From: Ditylenchus dipsaci
Taxonomy: Eukaryota; Nematoda; Chromadorea; Rhabditida; Anguinidae
NCBI GenBank assembly: GCA_004194705.1
Contig: SADC01001351.1
Coordinates: 310,001-374,000, forward strand
Reading direction: 5' to 3'
DNA length: 64,000 nt
The notes beneath the pieces were generated by a model. It was not told where the DNA came from. It saw only the letters and a program-made list of their open reading frames with translations, and made no database searches. How positions within the stretch are numbered: the stretch's first letter is position 1; every line of letters starts with the position of its first letter. The translations under genes were made by a program, and so were the position numbers. Below, in pieces: positions 34,686-45,660 of the stretch.

Positions 34686-35326
34686 AATATTTTTTGTCCA
34701 CAGACAGAAAAGTTCGAACCTGGACACTAAAGAAACATGTCGAAAAGGCTAAAAATTGCTTCCATCCTTTCTTCCCTCTTGCAGATTGGGTGAACCCAGT
34801 TTTGCTAAAAGTTTCACTTTGTCCAAAGTTAATTTCGTCCAAGAGGTTTTTACTCAAAAAATTATTTCAGCTACACATTTGAGCATGTCCTAACGTGCGC
34901 TGGCCTAACCTAGTCTTAAGGCTTTGTCTAAATTTGAAAAAAAAAGTGTAAAAACTGCAGAAAAATAGTTTTTATTTTTGAGCGAAACGAAATTTTGGAC
35001 GAAATAAACTTTGGTCGAAATGACCGTGCTCCGAGTGGATTTTTGAAAGATATTTTCACTGTAGAATATAGATTTAGTGACAGCACTAGAAGTTCGATCC
35101 TCAGCTGGGTGTGATACTCTTTTCAAAATATAAGTTAAAAAAGAGTAGATCCAGCCGGGATCGAACTTTTAGGAGTGTCTATTTATGGCCGAAAATCCCA
35201 AACCCCGCGCCAAGGACACTGTCTAAAGTATGGGATGTTTATGTCGTCCAAAACCGCCCAAAATCATCATTTTCGGGTGTTTTGATCACTGAAACGTGCT
35301 TAAAACACGTTTTTAGCGCCCGGAAG
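34686..35326. other. Gene-free stretch
   Basis: No host gene seen. AGTTCGATCCTCAGCTGG near 35090 is inverted as CCAGCCGGGATCGAACT near 35150, so this is an inverted-repeat end and not a tRNA gene. Confidence 0.45.
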
Positions 35327-36686
35327 GGGTACGCGACAATTCATCCCGGGACAATTCATCCCCAGAAGAGACAAAAACGCAAATATCCTCGCGGCCTCAA
35401 TCCTAGCGGCCACAGGTGATTTGTTGTACCAGTTCACAGAACTCAGGTAGTGTAATGGTGCCCGGGTAGTAATATTTTCGTCTTGTAATGAACTTTTAAA
35501 ATTTTGATCCAACTTCAGTTTTACTGGATAATCCATGCACCAACTAAACCAAGTGGTCCTCCACTTGGATCAAAATTTTTTCAAAATTCATGTTCCAAGA
35601 CTTATTTTCTGGACTAATTCGGGCATGCTGAAGATGGTTTGATAATAGTAAACAAGGTTTTGTATCGTATTTTTTAGTATTGTAGGATAATTGATTTTGC
35701 CAGAACTTAATTTTATCAAAACTCAAGAAATACCCTACAAAACTGCATTTTATTACTATCAAACCATCTTCAGCATGCCCGAATTGGTCCACAAAACAGG
35801 TTTTGGAACCTGAAAAAGTAAATAAAAATTTTAATTTTTTTGATCCAAGTGGACGACCACTTAGTTTGATTGGTTCAGACTAAAAAATTTAAATCGCCGC
35901 TAAATGTTCACTGGAAGTGAGAGTGAAAAAACTCATTGGGTGCATTGAAAGTGAGAGTGAAAATAAGACTGACAAGGGAGAGACCCTGACTGTGACCTGG
36001 GGGAACTTCGATGACAAATTTTCTCTGCGTATTCTTGTAAATCGTGCCCCAGTTTCTGACAAATCTAGCTCCCCAGCTCTGAAGGTCTACAAAATGTGGT
36101 AGAAGGGTCACTCGAAGCTCTAAAAACAACTCGATACACATATCATGGCTGTCCCTTGGGCCATGGGTCATTCCTAAAATTTTTATTGTGTTTCAGAGGT
36201 GTGGAGCCAAATTCACATGGGATTTGAGCACGCTCTAGAAGAATACGTGCATAAGAAAAATTTGCCGAAAAAACCCCAGGTCAGTCAGGTCCCTCCCTTG
36301 TGAGAGGCAATTTTTTCCTATTGGATACACACTGAGAGTGAGAGCGCAAGTCAGAGTGAGAGTGAAAGGAAAATCCGCTATTTGGATACGGTGCTTGAAT
36401 ACCTATAGCTGGTCAATGTCTTGGTACTACCGCCTGAGTACCTCTTTATTGGTGCTACCACCTCCATACTACTATCTGCACCCCCATGGAGTAAAAAAGT
36501 ACTTTAGAACTGGGGTTGAATGAAAACGGGAGAAAAAAATTTCTTCAAAACATTCCGTTCGCACAAATAAAATTCAAAAAAACTTTATATCATTTCTCTG
36601 GTGATGAATTGTCCTGGGCTATGAATTGTTCCAGGGGATGAATTGTCCTGGAGATGAATTGTCCGGGGATGAATTGTCCGTGTCCC
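35327..36686. mobile_element. Foldback element, GGGACAATTCATCCC array
   Basis: Flanks CCCGGAAG (35319-35326) and CCTGGAAG (36687-36694) match at 7 of 8 bases. TIRs are GGGTACGCGACAATTCATCC and the reverse complement of GGATGAATTGTCCGTGTCCC, with short tandem arrays (four to five units on the right). It is related to 22295-23946 by its end sequence. The interior has a palindromic MITE (about 35540-35865) and GTGAGAGTGAAA-type repeats. No transposase recognised. Confidence 0.75.
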
Positions 36687-36884
36687 CCTGGAAGACCATT
36701 TTTTCGACATAAATTTTTTTCGACCAAAATTTGACTTTTTGCCTTGATTCTCCAAGGTGGTTCAACCTAAAAGGCGGCACTTATTGGGTTGGGAGGCCGG
36801 GGTTTTCACCTATTTAAAAATAGTGTTTAAACGACTCCTAAGTAATTTTTATATGCCTTAAATTGATAAAAAAAAAGTTATTTT

Positions 36885-37215
36885 CTGATTTTCTATGCAT
36901 CAAGAGTCATCTCAACTCCACGCAACCGAGCCCCATGCGGCCCCGATGGGGGTGCAGGGTGCTTGGTTGGTTAGAGATGCGCGCGCGCACTTACCTTAGA
37001 CATAATTCCGAGCAAGACTCTTGATCAAAAATGCATTTAGAGACTCTTCCCTGCGCCCCCCTTCGGGGCGCAGGGGGGGGGGCTTGGTTTCTTGGGTTGA
37101 GATGCGCACACACACATGCCTGAGACACAAATCACTCGAAAATGACTTTGGATGCATAAAAACATATGCATACCAGAGTTTATTTATGCCACAGGGGCCA
37201 AAATTTGAATTTATA
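36885..37215. repeat. Dispersed hairpin repeat, copy 4
   Basis: Same core as 6372-6627, here present twice over with two GC hairpins (CCCCATGCGGCCCC and CTGCGCCCCCCTTCGGGGCG). Confidence 0.7.
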
Positions 37216-37654
37216 ATCATTAGCGGAATTTGGCGCCAAATAAAAAATTTGGAAAAATGCTCAATTTTGGACCCTGACTGTTTTGTATATCAGATATATT
37301 TTTTTTCATAATTTTTTGTGAAATGCTGTTGACCGAAAAATTCCTTATTCCAAGGGCTTTCGAATAAGCCATTACTTGCCCATGAAACCTGCAAAATTTC
37401 AAAATGACAATTGATTTCTGTTAAAAAAGTTTAAAATTTTTCTTTACCTGGTTGACTTTATTGAAATCCTAGAAAGTGTTTTGTCATATTTTTCTCAAAC
37501 GAAACCGAGAGCTTGATAGAGGAGTAAATTTTGCTACATTTTGGTACTAAGGAAGTATGCAAAAAATGCAAATTTAGGGTGTTCTATGCAAAAGTTAGAT
37601 GAAAAACGCAAAACCCCTATTTTTACTCGAAAAAAGGGCACTTGATTGCTTTAA

Positions 37655-38196
37655 AGGACCATGAAACTTGATAAGCACAGCAATTTGGAAATTTTGAATT
37701 CGCGCGGGACCACCCTGATTTTGTCAATAATGTTTTTGAATTAATTTTTTTGTGTGTTTTAAAAATTTGAACTCCGTTTATGAGTAAATTTTTAAAATTA
37801 TCCCATATAAGTAATTATGGTGCAGTGATACAGTCGAGTCTCGATTTAACGATCACCCGATTTAACGATCACCCTCGATTTAACGATCACCTGGATCGGT
37901 CCCTTTAATAATAAATTCCGTCAAATTACCCCTCGATTCAACGATCACTCTCGATTTAACGATCACCTGGGTCGGTCCCAGGGTGATCGTTAAATCGAGA
38001 CTCGACTGTAGTAGGATAAGTCGTCCGATCTGGCAATGTCGAGCAACGTTGGGGTCGACTAGTGAACGGTTCTATATTTTGAAAAAATTTTACATGCAAA
38101 CAAAAAACAATTCGAAAATATTATTGACAAAATTAGGGTGGTCCCGCGCGAATTTAAAATTTCCAAATTGCTGTGCTTATCAAGTTGCATGGTCCT
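37655..38196. mobile_element. TTAA-flanked inverted-repeat element
   Basis: TTAA at 37651-37654 and 38197-38200. TIRs start AGGACCATG and extend about 90 bp with CTTGATAAGCACAGCAATTT and GAATTCGCGCGGGACCACCC. It is split by the Tigger-like element at 37831-38008. TTAA flanks suggest piggyBac or Kolobok type. Confidence 0.78.
37831..38008. mobile_element. Tigger-like MITE
   Basis: TA duplication at 37829-37830 and 38009-38010. Perfect 27-bp TIRs begin CAGTCGAGTCTCGATTTAAC. Internal CGATTTAACGATCACC repeats. Confidence 0.9.
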
Positions 38197-38352
38197 TTAA
38201 ACGATCTCTAGTTTCGAGAATAACATCTTTACAAAAATCGGCTCAATTATTCTTGTAGCTGAATGTCTAGACTAACTTTTGGTGTATAGATTATACTGAA
38301 AAGACCGTGGTTTTACACTTTTCGTCCGTCGTTAATGCTGTCCAATATTTTT

Positions 38353-38365
38353 TCGTATTTTTCAG
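38353..38365 (+). promoter_or_regulatory. Likely trans-splice acceptor of H3-like gene
   Basis: CGTATTTTTCAG ends 8 bases before the start codon at 38374. Confidence 0.45.
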
Positions 38366-38373
38366 GTGGCTCA

Positions 38374-39019
38374 ATGGTGCAAACGATACGTGCTGCTGTG
38401 GTGCAAAAAGAGCCAGTAATAAAACAATCTGTCGTTCTGAAAACCGTAGAAGCAACTATAGCTGCAAGAGAAGCAAGAAGTGCTAAGACGATCGCAAAAG
38501 AAATGGCTAGTTCCCGAGCCAAGGAAGCGACAAGAATTCGTCTTCGTAAGCTGATTCCCCATTGTTCGACCTTTTTTAATGACGCTTTTGCTTTAGTGAA
38601 GCAAGCTGATGAGCAGCAGCTGAAGGCTAAATCAAGAGCAGCAGTCTCAGCTAAAAGGAAGCAAGCAGCAACAATCAGGTGGAACAGTTTCAGCTCAAAG
38701 AAGAATCAACGTGTCAAGGCTGCTCAAAAGACAAGTCAGTATTTTAACTACTTATATGTTTCTATATATTATATTTTTAATGTAAATGTATTTGACAGGC
38801 CTCTTCGAAGACAGCAATTTGTGTGCCATCCATGCCAAGCGGGTCGCCGTCATGTGCAAGGATCTTCAGCTGGCTCGTCGTCTTCGAGGTCAACTTCATG
38901 CTGAGGCTTTGGAAGGAATCGCAACACAATCGTTACACAGTCATACTCTTTACAACTACTCCAAAGGTTCTTCTAAGAACCACTTTGTTTTTGTCTTTCT
39001 CATAAGTTGTTCTGAATAA
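38374..39019 (+). CDS. Chimeric protein with histone H3 C-terminal segment
   Basis: Three exons with matching phases: 38374-38545, 38597-38734 and 38799 onward, with introns of 51 and 64 bp. Exon 3 encodes [15 protein letters not shown] then [13 protein letters not shown], clearly the end of helix 2 through helix 3 of histone H3. It has Cys where H3 has Pro in MPKD, and starts at the H3 Gly-Leu junction. Exons 1-2 encode an Ala/Lys/Arg-rich segment ([38 protein letters not shown]) with no recognisable H3 helix 1, so the histone fold is incomplete. The frame runs to the TAA at 39017, inside AATAAA; a one-base shift near 38891 would end it at 38902-38904, a more natural 3' end. It could be a divergent H3 variant, a captured fragment or a pseudogene. 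Confidence 0.5.
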
Positions 39020-39020
39020 A
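39015..39020 (+). promoter_or_regulatory. Poly(A) signal of H3-like gene
   Basis: AATAAA overlapping the reading frame's terminal TAA. Canonical replication-dependent histone genes use a stem-loop; I see none here, so the transcript is probably polyadenylated. Confidence 0.45.
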
Positions 39021-39670
39021 CGCATTTATTCTGTAGTTTTTGTACTCGTATTCATACTTTCTCTGTGTTATAAGGTGAGGTAGTCAAGTGGATTGTCAGG
39101 ATTATGTCATAGTGAACGAGATTTAGATTCCTTCTCTTTTTGCGGTTAAAAGACCTATTTTTAGTGTTTTTGCAATTTTTTTTACAAATAGTGAAAGGGC
39201 AAAAATCTTTGATTCGTAAGGTTTGAGATGTTGAAGTTTTAAATAAAGCTGATTACGTTCTTAACTAGAGATGGGCATTTCCCTTTCCCTAATATTAATA
39301 CCGATATTTTTTGGTCCTTTCCAGACCCAATACCAACATTTCAAAGTTGTGGACCTCAATATATTGCCCAATACCAATATTTTTTATGTATACGATAAGG
39401 TATACGATGTAATTTCTAAACAAAAGATCTTTTGGAGTAAAAGACCGTGTGCTTTTTGCAAAAAAACAGTTCATTTTGGTGAAGAAAAGACAAAAAATTA
39501 AAAAAGGCGGGTAAAAACGCTAATTTAATTCTTGGCGTTTTGTTTAAGTTAAACTGATTATGAATTCAAATTTTGGGCCCCTGTGATGCGGTAGGCCCCA
39601 GAAAGTAAAAAACTGTTCAAAATCCTCAAGTGTTTAGTAATATTTCTATAGTTCCCCCCCCCTCATATAA

Positions 39671-40136
39671 TGGCTCTATCACAATTGAAGGTATAAATGT
39701 AAGTGTAAGTGTAAATGTAAGGTGTCTTCACAATACCAAAAACATTTACACTTACACTTACATTTACACTTACGGTTTCACAATACCAATGTAAGTGTAA
39801 ATGCAAAGTTTTCACTTATTTTCGTTTTTATTGCTAAATATGTGTTTTTTTTTAACAAATATGGATTTTTAAAAACAAATACGAGGGAGCCGTAGTGCAA
39901 AGGAAATCCACAAGAAGCTTGTTGAATTTTTTAATGGTGCCGGTAGTGTGGATTTCCAAGAAAATATGATTTGATTGAAGTTTGATTAAGAATATCATTA
40001 ATTGAAAACTTTCCACTACTAGCAGTTAAAATTCAAAAAATATATATTTGTTGATAAATAAGCAGGATTTTAGCAATAAAAATTAATAAGTAAAATATTT
40101 GCATTTACATTTACACCTTCAATTGTGATAGAGCCA
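39671..40136. mobile_element. PIF/Harbinger-like MITE
   Basis: TAA at 39668-39670 and 40137-40139. TIRs start TGGCTCTATCACAATTGAAG. Internal TAAGTGTAAATGTAAG repeats occur in both orientations. The 3-bp TWA duplication and TGGCTC end are shared with 62522-62956. Confidence 0.78.
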
Positions 40137-40329
40137 TAACCAAATTTTAAAAAAATGTTTTTCATACAATCCAAAATGTGCAGAAAAAATGAGTTCAGGA
40201 GATGATTTTGGTCATTTTTTGAAATATCCGGGTATGGGGGGGACTAAAGAAGTGCCAATACTAGAACAGACACACGACGGCTTTTTAATTTGAAACATTT
40301 TTCCGTGTCAGGGCTATAAAATTTGAAAA

Positions 40330-40480
40330 AAGCTGCCAGTCGGGGGCTGCCAGTTGAGAAGGCTGCCAGTTGGGAAGGCTGCCAGTTGGGGCTGCCAGTT
40401 GGGAGGCTGCCAGTTGGGAGGGCTGCCAGTTGGGGGCTGCCAGTTGGGAGGGCTGCCAGTTGGGGGCTGCCAGTTGGGAT
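40330..40480. repeat. GGGCTGCCAGTTGG minisatellite
   Basis: About ten direct units of 13-15 bases, GGGCTGCCAGTTGG with small length changes. One orientation only; no paired arm found. Confidence 0.85.
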
Positions 40481-40546
40481 TTTACCGTGAAAACACCCGA
40501 AAATCATCATTTTGGGCGATATACACATTCTATACTCCTACCAGGA

Positions 40547-41453
40547 CCGGTACGTGACACAATATCCCCGCGGCCACAATATCCTCTGCCACAATATCTC
40601 CGGCCACAATATCCCGCGGCCACAATATCCCCGGGCTATAATATCCCCGCAGTCACAATATCCCCCGACAAATGTAGTGGTTCGAATCTTTCTGAGTTTT
40701 AAATAGCGATCATTCTTAATCATTTGTAAATACTTCCTGCTCCCCGTTTAATTGATCCTCCAATTTTGTAGGGTTAAGCTCCGTATCCAAATAACGGATT
40801 TTTTTCACTCTCACTCTGACTTGCACTCTCACTCTCAGTGTGCAGTACACACTGTGTGTAGTACACATGCCCCAAAAACTGTTTTCTGGACTAATTCGGG
40901 CCTGATGAAGATGGTTTGATAATAGTAAAAAAAGGTTTTGTATGGTATTTGATGAGTATTGGGAGACAATTGATTTTACGAAAACTCGGTTGCACCAAAA
41001 CTCAAAAAATATATGAGAAAACGGCGTTTTACAATTAACAAACCATCTTCAGCATGCCCGAATTAGTCCAGATAACAGGTTTTGAAAACCCAAAACGTAG
41101 AATTTTTTTTATCCAAGTAGTAGTTCTAAAAATCCGTTTTTGTGTGGAAAAATGTTAGAAAATAACTTTTTATCGTTTTAAACATATAAAAATTACTTAT
41201 AAGTCATTTAAACACTATTTTTTAATAAGTGAAAACACTCCCCCCCTACCCCAACCCAATAAGTGCCCAAAAAAAACTATCTGCCACCACGAGGGTTCGA
41301 ACCTGTAACTTCAAAAATAAAACTATCACCCGTAGCTATCTGCTGGGAAAATAATTTGAATTTGATTAAAATTTGTCCGGGATATTGTGCCGCGGGATAT
41401 TATGGCCGAGGATGTGTGTGTGTTTTGTGGCCCAGGGATATTGTGCCCTGCCC
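40547..41453. repeat. Foldback-like arrays, CACAATATCCCCGCGGC units
   Basis: A left array of about seven CACAATATCCCCGCGGC-like units (40555-40670) is matched in inverted orientation by GGATATTGTGCC(G)CGG units at 41383-41450. Terminal blocks ACGTGACACAATATCC and GGATATTGTGCCCTGCCC resemble each other, but no target duplication is evident. A palindromic MITE (40875-41115), also found at 35540-35865, and one end of the 36776 element lie between. Confidence 0.6.
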
Positions 41454-41889
41454 GTAAGAAGGATATGTTACATCTACCGCCCCTAATCAAAACCGTCCAA
41501 ATTTGTTTAGGTTCGGCAAACAACCACCCGTTACAATAATCATATACACTGGCATTTACCCCGATCATCATTACTATTACTTTCATTATTTTATTTCACC
41601 GAAACTTTTAATACAACCTTTGACATTTGCTTCATTAGCATTACTATAAGCATTTAGTTATTTTACCCTATCGACACCTTTAATACCATATTTCATGCAT
41701 ATTTCTTGTTCAAACTTTTGATACCCTTCAAGCATATATTTTTCGTTAACATTATTAATACCCCTTCAAGCATTCTGATTTTTCACGCCATTGATACCTC
41801 TTAAAAAAACTTAAACCAATTTACATCATTTTTGTAAGCATTATTTTTTTCACAAACTCAGTTGCTTTTGGTGCATGATTTAAAATAAA
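41268..41889. other. Gene-free stretch
   Basis: Apart from the inverted array near 41383-41450 it holds AT-rich sequence with CATTATTACCATTAC-like simple stretches and no gene. Confidence 0.45.
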
Positions 41890-42588
41890 GGTACTTATGC
41901 ACTTGAAGAGGTTTGCATTTTTTTTATTTGAAATTAGTGTTTAAGCGTCTTCTAAGTAATTTTTATATGCTTAAACGATAAAAAAGCTATTTTCTCAGAT
42001 TTTTCCACACAAAAAATGGATTTTTCGAAAAAACCAAAATTGACCAAAATTCGACTTTTTGCTTTAGGGACCAAGGTAAACCACCTTATATACGGATATT
42101 CCCCCCCCCCGTTTGGTCACTGGAGCTTGGCAAAAAGAGACTCTATATGCATTTTATGATCAACAGTACTTCTCGAATCATGTCTAAAGTAAGTGAGTGC
42201 GCGCATCTCTAACTCTGGCTTGGGCTTGGAGTTGAGATGCGCACACCCACATACCTTAGACACGAATCACTCGAAAGTGACTCTGGATCCATGAAAAAGC
42301 ATGCATACCAGAGTTTCTTCATGCAGTAGGCTCTGGTCAACAAAACTATGTTCAAATTCCATCTTTTGGGTGTCTGGGTACCTCTTTAGGATGGTTTAGC
42401 TTGGTCCCCAAGGCAAAAAGCCGAATTTTAGTCAAAAATTTTTTTTCAAAAAATCCATTTCTTGTGTGGAAAAATGTGAGAAATAGTTTTTTTATCGTTT
42501 TAAGCATATAAAAATTACTTAGGAGACGTTTAAACACTATTTTTAAATAACTGAAAAATGGCCACGCCCCTTAAGTGCATAAGTGCCA
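41890..42588. mobile_element. Hairpin-repeat family element, full length
   Basis: Flanks AAAATAAA (41882-41889) and ATAATAAA (42589-42596) match at 7 of 8 bases. TIRs start GGTACTTATGCACTT / GGCACTTATGCACTT and pair over about 170 bp. The core is the dispersed hairpin repeat (42125-42350). 699 bp, non-coding; it defines the boundaries of the family. Confidence 0.8.
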
Positions 42589-42639
42589 TAATAAAGGTTG
42601 AATTAATGCAAAAACAACGTTAATTGATGCTGTCTATCC

Positions 42640-42830
42640 TACAAAAATGTTCACAAATCCTCACTGAGAATTGAGTGAGAATGATAATTTGTGTGAGTGA
42701 GTGAGAATGACATTTGTCCTCACAGCCTGTGAGTGAGAGTGAGAACAAAAATTTTTATCCTCACAGGCTGTGAGTGAGATTCTCACTGAGCATTCTCAGT
42801 GAAATTCTCACTCGGAGTGAGCTCAGCAAA
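42640..42830. repeat. GTGAGTGAGAATGA simple repeat
   Basis: Degenerate tandem GTGAGAATGA-like units with inverted CTCACTGAGAATT-like units to the right; able to fold. Confidence 0.6.
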
Positions 42831-43064
42831 ACACTGTCCCTTGCCCTCCCAATACAGCCCTTAATCCCTTTAAAATTTAAAAGGCGCTAATTAAAATTAT
42901 TGAAATTTTGGCTGAAAAACCGTGATACCCCCTGTGGTTCGAATTTTTTTTCTCAGAATCGAAAAAACAGCCGGCTTTCTCATCAAATCGGGGTCGAGAA
43001 ACACGAATATGAAGTTATCTCCTCCATCTGATCACTCCCGTGGGGGGATTGTAAACTCAAGCCG

Positions 43065-43520
43065 GACTTGGATCGCTCAGAATACCTCCCGGAGTGGCCA
43101 GAAGCTCCTGAAAGTTAGTTTGGGGGGGGGGGTGTAGTGATCTGGGCGAGTAAACTTTTTGCTAAAGTTCGATTGAGCGGATCAGATTTCCAGTCAGATG
43201 GGCTTATCGCTCAGAATTCCATCCTGAATCATTCTCAACCATCTTAAACCACCCTAACCCATCATCCTAAATTGCTCCGAGCCAGTATCTAAGTACTCTA
43301 AATTAGTGCTTAAGGTGGTTTCAGATGGTTGAGAATGATTCAGGGTGGAATTATGAGCGATTTAGCCCATCTGACTGGAAATCTGATTCGCTCAATCAAA
43401 TTTTCACAAAAAGTTTACTCGCCCCAGATCATCCCCCTTCCCCCTTCCCACCCCCCCCCCCAAAACCAACTTTCAGGAGCTTCTGGCCACTCCGGGAGGT
43501 ATTCTGAGCGATCCAAGTTA
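43065..43520. repeat. Inverted-repeat element
   Basis: CTTGGATCGCTCAGAATACC at the left is matched by an inverted copy ending at 43520. Arms of about 200 bp share GGAGTGGCCAGAAGCTCCTG and ATTCTCAACCATCTTAAACC. Related to 29950-30270. Confidence 0.75.
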
Positions 43521-43874
43521 TTTTTGACTATAAAATCCGAATTCCCGCAAAATTCAATGCAGTTTTTGACTAAAAATTTAGATTTGATGAGAGATTTACA
43601 TATTTTGACGGGAGATTGACATATTTGTTTGAAATTTGAATTTGACGGGGTAAAAAATAAATTTGACGGGAGATCCACATATTTTGACGGGTGTTTTTAC
43701 TTACAGCCAATAAAAATAGGATTAGCATCATCAATATCAGACTTTCTAAATTTCTTCAAAAATCGCCCTAAAAATCGAAAAGGAAAAAAACCATCAAAAA
43801 AATGATTATTAGTCTTCTATTGCATTTCGATTTTTAGGGAACTTTATATACGCATCGCCTTTTGTCGAAAGTTC

Positions 43875-45660
43875 GGGCAGGAGCAGCTTGCGACATTTCA
43901 CGTTGCGACAATTCAAATTGCGACAAATTCAAATTGCGACAATTCAAATTAAAACAATTTAAATTGCGACAAATTCAAATTGCGACAAAATCAGATTGCG
44001 ACAATTCAAATTGCGACAAATTCGAATTACGACAATTCGAATTGCGACAATTTGAATTGCGACAATTTGAATTGCGACATTTCAAAGTCCGAGTCTTGAA
44101 TAGTTTCTTCATCTAAATATGCTCCTGTTCAACGTGTTTCTATTGTAATTTTCGTTTGATTTTCTAGATATGGAAAACTATCACACTGAGAGAGGAAATC
44201 TGCTTGGCTTCTGCAGTGGATGTTCGATGACTTTCTGTCGAGTGCGCCTTCTAGGGAATACTTTGCTGTGCGTGATCTTCAATGGCCGAAATTCAACTGC
44301 CAGAATGCCTAACTGAAAAAAATTTGGACGCTGTAATTTTCTTTTTCGTTGCTGTTATTAGTACTGCGCTGGTTAAATTAGCCGTCTCTTTTGCTTGAAT
44401 AAACTTGTTGGCGACTGGTCAGATTCTTAAGCTTAGACATTTTCTCTCTATGTGTTCCGCGGTTTTGACACTTCATCTCCCAAACTGCCTTACTCCTCGA
44501 GCTGCAATTATTCACATTTTCCGAGTAACAAAGTGATCTACAGGCTCGTAGCCATCCAACAAAAACTGTCAGGTTTTTACGCATATTCGAGTTAAATCAC
44601 AAGAAAGTACCTAGTTAATATGCTTTTTTGCTGAAAATCCATGATCTTTCTATTTTCGTACTGCTGCGATGTCTTCTTCTCTAATTCGCTTAACTTCGAT
44701 GTGTAGGGACTACTCAATTAATACAGATGCACCACCTATATCAGACGCCTAAGTTTCTAGATACTAGAGACTGGTCGGAATACCTAAACTCTTATTATAG
44801 ATCGGACCATTTGGCTGGCAAACATCGTTTTTCAACTAAAATTTTTTTTGAAATACACAGTACCACGAAGCCTCAGGATGGGTATGAAGACTGCATAATA
44901 AGTTTCATCACGGTGACTTGCCTGAGCGCATGAAGAAAAAAATGCGATCTGATCAAGAAAGAAGATAAATCATATGAAAAATATGACCATCATGGCTATC
45001 TTTACATTTAATTAATGTCAACCTTTATAAGCAGAAAGTATAAGAAAGCATTGAGTGTAGGATGTAAACAAGTGCCAAAAAAGTCATTTTCCTTGAAATC
45101 AATCAAGAAATAAGACCAGAAAGACATCTTGAAGACTGAGAACAATATACTTAAAGGGGGGGACATTTGGGGGGTTGAGAAATTAGCTTGACAACCATAC
45201 GGATTTTTTTTTGATGGGTTACAAAAACCTGTTTTATTGTACAAATTGACGCTAAATCAATTCAATATGAAAATATTGAATTTCAACCTTTGATGGGTTT
45301 CACTAATCGAGTTTATGGAACCCATCATCAAATAAAACATACACTACTTTATATAACAGCACTGATATAATCTTTGATGGTTCCATAAACTCGATTAGTG
45401 AAACCCATCAAAGGTTGAAATTCAATATTTTCATATTGAATTGATTTAGCGTCAATTTGTACAATAAAACAGGTTTTTGTAACCCATCAAAAAAAAATCC
45501 GTATGGTTGTCAAGCTAATTTCTCAACCCCCCCAAATGTCCCCCCCCCTTTAAAGCCATCGCCAGTCGCAATTCAAATTGTCGCAATCTGATTTTGTCGC
45601 AATTTGAATTGTCGCAATTTGAATTGCCGCAATTTAAATTGTCGCAAGCTACTCCTGCCA
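43875..45660. mobile_element. Foldback element, GCGACAATTCAAATT array
   Basis: Perfect 8-bp duplication GAAAGTTC at 43867-43874 and 45661-45668. TIRs GGGCAGGAGCAGCTTGCGAC and the reverse complement of GTCGCAAGCTACTCCTGCCA. Arms are tandem 15-base GCGACAATTCAAATT units (about 12 left, 5 right). The interior (44100-45150) has open stretches of 60-70 codons on both strands, for example 44727-44933 (+, TRDWSEYLNSYYRSDHLAGK) and 44378-44584 (-), that I cannot assign. They may be worn transposase or cargo. Confidence 0.85.
45155..45549. mobile_element. TTAA-flanked near-perfect palindrome
   Basis: TTAA at 45151-45154 and 45550-45553. Arms of about 170 bp pair almost perfectly (AATCGAGTTTATGGAACCCA and its complement) around a 50-bp centre. 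Inserted in the Foldback element at 43875-45660. Confidence 0.85.

Larger units (their letters stand above)
36776..41267. mobile_element. Possible 4.5-kb long-TIR element with cargo gene
   Basis: Left GGCACTTATTGGGTTGGGAG is matched by an inverted CCAACCCAATAAGTGCC at the right. The next 100 bp of each arm also pair, sharing TAAGTAATTTTTATATG and ACTATTT(T)TAAATAGTG-like blocks. The arms belong to the family of 41890-42588. Between them lie a hairpin-repeat copy, a TTAA element, the H3-like gene, a Harbinger-like MITE and minisatellites. No target duplication is seen, so two independent solo ends remain possible. Confidence 0.45.

Noticed and set aside
35085..35165. AGTTCGATCC and GGATCGAACT resembling tRNA T-arms
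   Set aside because: They are the two arms of an inverted repeat; no cloverleaf can be drawn around either.
38374..38734. Reading exons 1-2 of the H3-like gene in other frames to find H3 helices 1 and 2
   Set aside because: All three frames were compared; none gives the IRKLPFQRLVRE or FQS.A..ALQEA segments, so a simple frame error does not explain the chimera.
40330..40480. Regular short direct repeats resembling a CRISPR array
   Set aside because: Units of 13-15 bases are contiguous with no unique spacers, and the genome is eukaryotic: a minisatellite.
41266..41345. tRNA-like segment: a GGTTCGAACC box B and a TAGCTACGGG box A-like sequence on the minus strand
   Set aside because: The boxes are about nine bases too close, no acceptor or anticodon stem forms, and the segment lies beside an element end. 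At most a decayed tRNA-derived repeat.
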